64,000 nucleotides of DNA from Curtobacterium salicis (GTDB taxonomy: Bacteria > Actinomycetota > Actinomycetes > Actinomycetales > Microbacteriaceae): positions 186,001 through 250,000 of the forward strand of contig NZ_JAAOYO010000005.1 in NCBI RefSeq assembly GCF_011759505.1, read 5' to 3'. Below are positions 59,193 through 64,000 of the stretch, piece after piece. Numbering within the stretch: position 1 is the first letter of the stretch; each line of letters starts with the position of its first letter. The notes beneath the pieces were generated by a model. The model saw nothing but the letters and a program-made list of their open reading frames with translations, made no database searches and was not told the DNA's origin. A program made the position numbers and the translations under genes.

Positions 59193-59795
59193 ATGGCCTC
59201 TCGCGACACGCTCCGTTCGACCCTCACCGACGCTGCTTCGATGAGGGTTCTGGCCCATCCAACGCGCCTGCGCCTTCTCGGATTGCTGCGCGAGCGAGGT
59301 CCCCAGACTGCGGCGCAGCTCGGCGACGTCGTCGACGAGGCTCCGGGCACGGTCAGCTACCACCTATCCAAGCTCGCCGCGAGCGACCTCATCCAGGCGG
59401 CCGAGCCGCAAAGCGCCGACCGGCGCGAGCGCTGGTGGCAGGCTGCAGCACCCCTCACTTCGTGGGAGCCGGCCGACTTGCTCGACGACCCAGCTCGCCT
59501 CAGCGCATCGGCCGCCCTCGAGAAGTCGATCGTCCAGGCGAACGCCGCGCGCTACCTCCAGTACGTCGACGCCAGACCGGCTCTGCCGCGGGAGTGGGTC
59601 ACGGCAGCGGCTGGCGGCGACCGCGCGATCCGCCTCACCGTGACGGAGCTTGCCGCCCTGCGCGCCGAACTCGAGTCCGTCGTCGACCGCTGGGTAGATG
59701 TCGGCGCCGCACACAGCCCAGACGCGGGAGACGGGGCCGAGACGGTCGTCCTCGCCTACCACGCCTACCGGCACCCAGGTGGTGCGGGCGCGTGA
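59193..59795 (+). CDS. ArsR family winged-helix regulator
   Basis: 200 residues. RVLAHPTRLRLLGLLRERGPQTAAQLGDVVDEAPGTVSYHLSKLAASDLIQAA is the HTH; the C-terminal half is the HTH_20/YczE-like extension of about 110 residues. No metal-binding Cys pair in the recognition helix, so the signal is probably not a metal. Its stop overlaps the MFS start (GTGA), so it and the transporter form one operon. Confidence 0.9.
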   Translation: MASRDTLRSTLTDAASMRVLAHPTRLRLLGLLRERGPQTAAQLGDVVDEAPGTVSYHLSKLAASDLIQAAEPQSADRRERWWQAAAPLTSWEPADLLDDPARLSASAALEKSIVQANAARYLQYVDARPALPREWVTAAAGGDRAIRLTVTELAALRAELESVVDRWVDVGAAHSPDAGDGAETVVLAYHAYRHPGGAGA

Positions 59796-61171
59796 CTAAG
59801 AACACCCCGCCCACTGAAACGCCCGCTCCCGACGAGCGAAATGCGTACGTTGACGCCACGCAGAGCGACGCATCCGACGAGGGTGGCGACGGCAAAGCCG
59901 GTACGTCGACTCGCGCGGCCCGCACAGCCCTCTCCGCCCTCGTCGCCGCTCACGCGGTCTCGCAAACCGGCAACGTAGTCACGGCCTTCGCGGTGCCCTT
60001 CTACGTCCTCGCACTCGGCGGCTCAGGCGTCGAGATCGGCGTCGCCGCAGCGTTTGCGACCGCGCCGGTGATCATCGGCGGCCCGCTCGGCGGAGTCGTC
60101 GTCGACCGGGTCGGCCACCGTCGCGCCGCAATCGTGGCGGACGTCGTGAGCGGCGCCTCCGTCCTCGCGATGCCGGTGTTGGCGCTGACCGTCGGTCTGC
60201 CGTTCTGGGCGCTGCTGACGCTGGTCTTCGTGGGAGGCCTCCTCGACACCCCAGGGCAGACCGCCCGCCGCGTGATGCTGCCGGCCCTGACCCAGAAGGC
60301 TCGTGTCCGTGTCGAGCGCAGCGTCGGCCTCCTCGACGGATCCGAGCGCTTCGCGAAGCTGGTCGGCGCCTCCCTGGCAGGCCTCCTCGTGGCGGCCATT
60401 GGGCCAATCGGGTCGCTGTTCGTCAACGCGGCGACCTTCGCGGTGTCGGCGGTACTGACATGGGCGCTCGTCCCTCGCGACGCGAGGGCAGCAGAAGCAG
60501 ACACAGGGATCGGGGACGCGCGGCGCGAGTCCTTCTGGGCCGACCTCACAGAGGGTGCTCGTTTCGTCGTGCGGGACCCGCTGATGCGGCTGCTGGTCGG
60601 GCTGGTGCTCATCACGAACCTCCTCGATGCCGCTCGCGGGTCGACCCTGCTGCCCCTCTACGCCAACGACCGCCTCGGAGGCGCGGCAGCGCTGGGGCTG
60701 CTCGTCGCGACCATGGGTGGTTGCGCCCTCCTCGGCAACGTCGCCTTCGGTTTCATCGCCCACCGGGTGCCGCGGCGGGTGACGTTCGCGGTGTGCTTCA
60801 CACTCGCCGGCGGGCCGTCCAGTCTGGCGTTCGCGCTCGGAGCGCCGCTGCCCGTGCTCGTCGCAGCGACCGCGCTGGCAGGGCTCGCGGCGGGGTCGCT
60901 CAACCCGATCCTCGCGACAGTCGAACTCGAGCGGGTGCCCGAGCACATGCGCGGACGCGTCTTCGGCCTCATCAACGCGGGAGCGTGGGCTGGCGTCCCG
61001 TTCGGCGCCCTGCTCGGCGGGCTCGCCGCCGACACGATCGGACTCGCTTTCGCATTCGGCATCGTCGCGGCGGCTTACGTCGTGACGACTCTCACACCGC
61101 TGACAGGCGGGTCGTGGCGGCTGATGGAGAGGGGCAACTCAGCGCACCACGTCAGAAACGATCGTCCCTGA
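59792..61171 (+). CDS. MFS transporter
   Basis: 459 residues from a GTG overlapping the ArsR stop. Polar N-terminus of about 45 residues, then SQTGNVVTAFAVPFYVLALGGSGVEIGVAAAFATAPVIIGGPLGGVVVDRVGHRR (motif A-like), LLDTPGQTARRVMLPALTQ, and 12 helices. It belongs to the MFS_3/enterobactin-exporter-like group seen beside ArsR regulators. Substrate unknown. Confidence 0.88.
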   Translation: MTKNTPPTETPAPDERNAYVDATQSDASDEGGDGKAGTSTRAARTALSALVAAHAVSQTGNVVTAFAVPFYVLALGGSGVEIGVAAAFATAPVIIGGPLGGVVVDRVGHRRAAIVADVVSGASVLAMPVLALTVGLPFWALLTLVFVGGLLDTPGQTARRVMLPALTQKARVRVERSVGLLDGSERFAKLVGASLAGLLVAAIGPIGSLFVNAATFAVSAVLTWALVPRDARAAEADTGIGDARRESFWADLTEGARFVVRDPLMRLLVGLVLITNLLDAARGSTLLPLYANDRLGGAAALGLLVATMGGCALLGNVAFGFIAHRVPRRVTFAVCFTLAGGPSSLAFALGAPLPVLVAATALAGLAAGSLNPILATVELERVPEHMRGRVFGLINAGAWAGVPFGALLGGLAADTIGLAFAFGIVAAAYVVTTLTPLTGGSWRLMERGNSAHHVRNDRP

Positions 61172-61236
61172 CCTGTCCGGCGACCGACCGGCTAACGGGA
61201 CAGCGGAAGTGGTGTGCGCCTGACTACGCTCCGAGA

Positions 61237-61890
61237 ATGAGCACACGAGGGATGGTCTTCTTCGATATTGATGGCACGTTGATTCCGTCGATGTCGAGCA
61301 GTAGCTTCCTTGCCGAGCGTCTCGGACACCAGCACGAGCTCGACGCCGCCGAGGAGCGCTACGCCGCTGGGGAACTGACGAACGAGGAAGTCAGCGTCAT
61401 CGACGCCGAAGGCTGGCGTGGTGTGGAGACACGTGTCGTTGCCGACTGGCTCGACGATCTTCCCCTGATCGACGGGATCGATGCGGTGGTCGCCTGGTGT
61501 ACGGAGCACGATGTCGAGCCCGTCCTTGCCTCCCTTGCGTGGCAGCCGGTGAGTGAGGCGATTGCGAAGCGTCACCACTTGACGATGAACGGCGGCCCGC
61601 GAGTTCAGGTGGTCGGCACCGTCTATGACGGCACCGTCGCCGAACACTTCAACGAGTACGACAAGCGAGACCGCGCACTGCAGCTCGCGGCGGAGCGCGG
61701 AGTCCCGATCGACCAGTGCTGCGCCGTCGGGGACAGTCGCTCCGACATCCCTCTGTTCGATGCGCTGCCGACCTCACTCGCTCTGAACGCCGGTTCGACG
61801 GCACGCGCCGCAGCTACCGCCGCCGTTGACACCAAGGACCTCCGTGACGTTCTTCCTTGGCTCGAGGCGTGGAGACGCGACTTCCGGTGA
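61237..61890 (+). CDS. HAD family phosphatase (PSP-like)
   Basis: 217 residues. FFDIDGTLIPSMSSS is HAD motif I (DxDGT); VLASLAWQPVSEAI covers motif II; NEYDKRDRALQLAAERGVP gives the Lys, and AVGDSRSDIPLFDAL motif IV. Resembles phosphoserine phosphatase/HAD-IB enzymes. TACGCT lies 6 nt before the ATG (leaderless pattern). Physiological substrate not known. Confidence 0.88.
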   Translation: MSTRGMVFFDIDGTLIPSMSSSSFLAERLGHQHELDAAEERYAAGELTNEEVSVIDAEGWRGVETRVVADWLDDLPLIDGIDAVVAWCTEHDVEPVLASLAWQPVSEAIAKRHHLTMNGGPRVQVVGTVYDGTVAEHFNEYDKRDRALQLAAERGVPIDQCCAVGDSRSDIPLFDALPTSLALNAGSTARAAATAAVDTKDLRDVLPWLEAWRRDFR

Positions 61891-61932
61891 GTCCGGTCGA
61901 CCATCGGCTATCGGACGCACCCGAAGCTTGGG

Positions 61933-62136
61933 CTACCTGCGCTTGGCATCCCGGTGGGATCGGAATCTGTAAAGGACGTCCGTAACAGCTGCTCCGCCAG
62001 CTAGGACGTAGAAGCTGACCGCGGCTACGACGGACCAGTCGGTATCCGAGGCGGCCAACGACACAATCCAGCCAGCCAGGAGCGCGGTCATGGCGACTGC
62101 CCCCAGGGCGGTTGAAACCCACTGGTCCTTGGTCAT
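61933..62136 (-). CDS. 67-residue two-helix membrane protein
   Basis: MTKDQWVSTALGAVAMTALLAGWIVSL then VVAAVSFYVLAGGAAVTDVL and a basic tail RFRSHRDAKRR. AGGAGGAGG lies before the ATG at 62136. Unknown function. Confidence 0.65.
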   Translation of the reverse strand: MTKDQWVSTALGAVAMTALLAGWIVSLAASDTDWSVVAAVSFYVLAGGAAVTDVLYRFRSHRDAKRR

Positions 62137-62311
62137 CGGCCCTCCTCCTGCAGCCACACTCTCACATCGCTAGTGGAGAGGAGTGTTGGCCTCGACGGGC
62201 GAGACGGCGCGCCAGATCGTTCGACCAGTACCGCGTCGTGACGTGGCTGCGACCGCTAGACCATCGGCTTACGGCTTACGGCCTCCGGCAAGGACTCCCG
62301 AGGTCCTGGAA

Positions 62312-62530
62312 CTAGCTGTCTAGTAGAACAACCCAGATCGTCATCAAGACTCCTACGACAGCGGTCAGCGCCATCGCGCTCCAAAACCACGGGGCACCTG
62401 GTCTGCGCAGCAGGCTCCCTTGCCCAAATCCGTACTCGCGAACCGTCAGTACCGCGGATCGCACGAAGAGGCCGAGCGCGCCGAGTAGGACAAGCACGAG
62501 CGCTGACCAGGTCCACCAGGAGAACTCCAT
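62312..62530 (-). CDS. 72-residue membrane protein, paralogue of 47873-48091
   Basis: MEFSWWTWSALVLVLLGALG, then FVRSAVLTVREYGFG and APWFWSAMALTAVVGVLMTIW ending LLDS. Same length, ends and central blocks as the protein at 47873. CAGGAG-like sequence precedes the ATG. Unknown function; two helices. Confidence 0.78.
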   Translation of the reverse strand: MEFSWWTWSALVLVLLGALGLFVRSAVLTVREYGFGQGSLLRRPGAPWFWSAMALTAVVGVLMTIWVVLLDS

Positions 62531-62600
62531 GGAGTCAGACTGCCGCAGACAACGCGGCTTCGCATGAAGAGCGTTCGCTCGGTGATCGGCATGCTCGACC

Positions 62601-62635
62601 GCGTCCCGCGTCCCGCGTCCCGCGTCCCGCGTCCC
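62601..62635. repeat. GCGTCCC heptanucleotide repeat, 5 units
   Basis: Five exact copies of GCGTCCC upstream of the minus-strand gene at 62312-62530, in a 140-bp gap between two small membrane protein genes. The unit is not a multiple of three and the array is intergenic, so length change would alter spacing of promoter elements, if any. Confidence 0.92.
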
Positions 62636-62669
62636 GCATGCCGATGGCTCACCGGGCGGCAGTCACCCA

Positions 62670-62888
62670 TCAACGTCTCCGACGGTCTTCCAGCCTCACC
62701 GCCAGCGAGAATCCGACCACGAAAATGGCCCAGCCGACGACTGGCACCAGGTTGCCGACCGACGACGTGCCCACCAAACCCAGAATCGCAAAGAGCAACG
62801 CGAGTACCCCGAAGACGATCGCGACGATGAACCACCGGCGCGTCCTGCGCCAGGACCCCTTATTCGGCGCACCCTCGGGCCTGCTCAC
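62670..62888 (-). CDS. 72-residue membrane protein of unknown function
   Basis: MSRPEGAPNKGSWRRTRRWF then FIVAIVFGVLALLFAILGLVG and VGNLVPVVGWAIFVVGFSLAVRLEDRRRR. Two helices flanked by Arg. No relation to the 62312 protein beyond size. Third small membrane protein in a row on this strand. Confidence 0.65.
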   Translation of the reverse strand: MSRPEGAPNKGSWRRTRRWFIVAIVFGVLALLFAILGLVGTSSVGNLVPVVGWAIFVVGFSLAVRLEDRRRR

Positions 62889-62980
62889 CGCGACACAACC
62901 ATGTCGGCAGCGTACCGACAGCGCCTGTCCGGTAGCGGATCGCTACCGGACATTGTCACGCCGTCTTCTCAAACTGGTGA

Positions 62981-63010
62981 CGAAGGGACCCGGTCTTCCG
63001 GGTCCCTTCG
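62981..63010 (-). terminator. 13-bp hairpin after the tautomerase gene
   Basis: CGAAGGGACCCGG, TCTT loop and exact complement, 20 bp downstream of the minus-strand stop at 63031. Confidence 0.78.
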
Positions 63011-63030
63011 TCTGCGTGTGGTCAGGGGAC

Positions 63031-63237
63031 TCAGACGCGGCCGAGCATCGCCTCGTTGAGGATGGTGCCGCCGAGCATCCAACCTCCGTCGGCGACCTCG
63101 TCGAGGATGACGAGGGTGGTGGGGCGTGCTCGCTCCCCGTAGGCGTCGACGATGGCGTCAGTGACGGCGTCCTGCAGCTTCTTCTTTGACTCGGCGGTCA
63201 GGGTGTCAGCGGGGACCTTGATGTTGGCAAAGGGCAT
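63031..63237 (-). CDS. 4-oxalocrotonate tautomerase family protein
   Basis: 68 residues. MPFANIKVPADTLTAESKKKLQDAVTDAIVDAYGE: the Pro after Met is the family's catalytic base once Met is removed. ILDEVADGGWMLGG follows. Small-subunit tautomerases act on 2-hydroxydienes or similar. The SDR at 63277 is 39 bp upstream on the same strand, so they probably share a message. Confidence 0.88.
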   Translation of the reverse strand: MPFANIKVPADTLTAESKKKLQDAVTDAIVDAYGERARPTTLVILDEVADGGWMLGGTILNEAMLGRV

Positions 63238-63276
63238 GGTGTTCCTCTCGGTGGGGTTTCCCGGGCGGTCCGGGGG

Positions 63277-64000
63277 TCAAAGTGCGGCGTTGGAGGAGAG
63301 CAGGTCCTCGATGCCGACGCGGTGGTAGAACTCGGCGCGGATGCGGTCCGCGACCGCTGAGACGACCTCGCTGCCGTCGCGCGAGGGGTCCACGTGGGTC
63401 CGGTAGGGGCGGGTTCCCTCTGGGAGGCTGACCACGCGGACGATCTCGTCGGCGACGTCCTGCACGTCGGCGTCCACCGGGACGATCGCGGCGAGGCGGT
63501 CGGTGAGGTCATGCCGGAGCGCCCCGTACTCCTCGTCGTGTGCAGCGACTCGGGCGGCGTCCGTCGGGACCGCAGCGTTCGTGAAGTGGTTCGTTCCCGA
63601 GGTGAAGGCTCCCGGGACCACGATGGTGGTGTCGATGCCGAAGCGGACGAGCTCCGCTGCGTAGCTCTCGGCCAGGGCGTCCATGCCGGCCTTCGCCGCG
63701 AAGTAAGGCGCGAGGAACGGCGGGTGTCCGCCGCGGGTCGACGAGCTGCCGACCCACACGACCAGTCCTGAGCGGCTGACGCGCATGTGCGGCAGGACGG
63801 CGCGGGCGACGCGTTGTGCGCCGACGACGTTGACGTCGTAGAGGGCCGTGAACTGCTCGGGCGTGAACGCTTCGGCCGGGCCGTAAGCCATGTGGCCGGC
63901 GTTCTGCACGAGGACGTCGATTCGCCCGTGCAAACGGACGACCGCGTCGACGGCGTCGTCGACGGACTGTTGTGACTGGACGTCGAGCTCGACGGCGCTG
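63277..64000 (-). CDS. short-chain dehydrogenase, 5' end beyond the window
   Basis: At least 241 residues, open to the right edge: SAVELDVQSQQSVDDAVDAVV, RIDVLVQNAGHMAYGPAEAF, VNVVGAQRVARAVLPHM, GSSSTRGGHPP (Ser) and PYFAAKAGMDAL (YxxxK). Only the N-terminal dinucleotide loop lies outside. Classical SDR of unknown substrate. It is upstream of the tautomerase gene on the same strand. Confidence 0.9.
   Translation of the reverse strand, partial: SAVELDVQSQQSVDDAVDAVVRLHGRIDVLVQNAGHMAYGPAEAFTPEQFTALYDVNVVGAQRVARAVLPHMRVSRSGLVVWVGSSSTRGGHPPFLAPYFAAKAGMDALAESYAAELVRFGIDTTIVVPGAFTSGTNHFTNAAVPTDAARVAAHDEEYGALRHDLTDRLAAIVPVDADVQDVADEIVRVVSLPEGTRPYRTHVDPSRDGSEVVSAVADRIRAEFYHRVGIEDLLSSNAAL

Noticed and set aside
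1..64000. CRISPR array, tRNA or rRNA genes, insertion sequences, integrase
   Set aside because: No spaced direct repeats, no tRNA-like or rRNA segments and no transposase or integrase motifs were found by eye.

Overview
The window is high-GC DNA with dense, short-spaced genes on both strands, GTG and TTG starts, many TetR/MFS pairs and small proteins of the kind seen in Microbacteriaceae. It looks like chromosomal DNA of a plant- or soil-associated actinobacterium, with Curtobacterium or a close relative as my best guess (inference from gene content, not from a marker gene). I see no rRNA, tRNA, CRISPR array, insertion sequence or phage module.

Layout. 1-9.7 kb: an edge-truncated DUF1990 gene, an NAD(P)-binding SDR, two TetR-controlled MFS exporters, an alpha/beta hydrolase, several small lineage-specific proteins, a BMP-like lipoprotein and a HupE/UreJ membrane protein. 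9.8-16.6 kb: a secreted metallophosphoesterase, a Tat-exported GH16 glucanase, a DHA2 exporter, a divergent XRE regulator/methionine aminopeptidase pair and a frameshifted acetyltransferase. 16.6-23.1 kb: a 5-oxoproline cluster (pxpABC, DUF2891, DUF979/DUF969 membrane pair, GntR regulator) tied together by a shared TTGTTnAACAA palindrome in both promoter regions. 23.1-40.8 kb: phospholipase D, SDR, MFS, MOSC, a Nudix CoA-pyrophosphatase-type enzyme, ketopantoate-reductase-like and quinone-oxidoreductase-like genes each facing a TetR gene, an ABC exporter, a GH20 hexosaminidase, a PRISE-type reductase, and a LysR-flanked mesX-mesD methionine synthase pair. 40.9-49 kb: an accessory stretch with a small secreted bacteriocin-like protein, a coupled membrane protein, SdpI and DUF1648 immunity-type proteins, a serine hydrolase, small membrane proteins, a MarR/SDR pair and a frameshifted gene. 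49-58.4 kb: a LacI-controlled operon joining an FAD oxidoreductase, a HyuA-type hydantoinase/oxoprolinase, an unknown HExxH protein, an IT-superfamily permease and a Tat-exported family 8 polysaccharide lyase. 58.4-64 kb: a decayed gene, an ArsR-MFS operon, a HAD phosphatase, three tiny membrane proteins, a tautomerase and an edge-truncated SDR.

Themes. Regulator/transporter pairs with visible palindromic operators recur (TetR, GntR, MarR, LacI, ArsR). At least ten genes show a -10-like TAnnnT hexamer about 6 nt before the start codon and no Shine-Dalgarno sequence, the arrangement expected of leaderless actinobacterial mRNAs. Intergenic palindromes with the core GACGGGAGGC occur four times. 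The parts most worth following up are the SdpI-linked secreted peptide locus, the LacI/PL8/HyuA operon, the pxp regulon and the mesXD locus.
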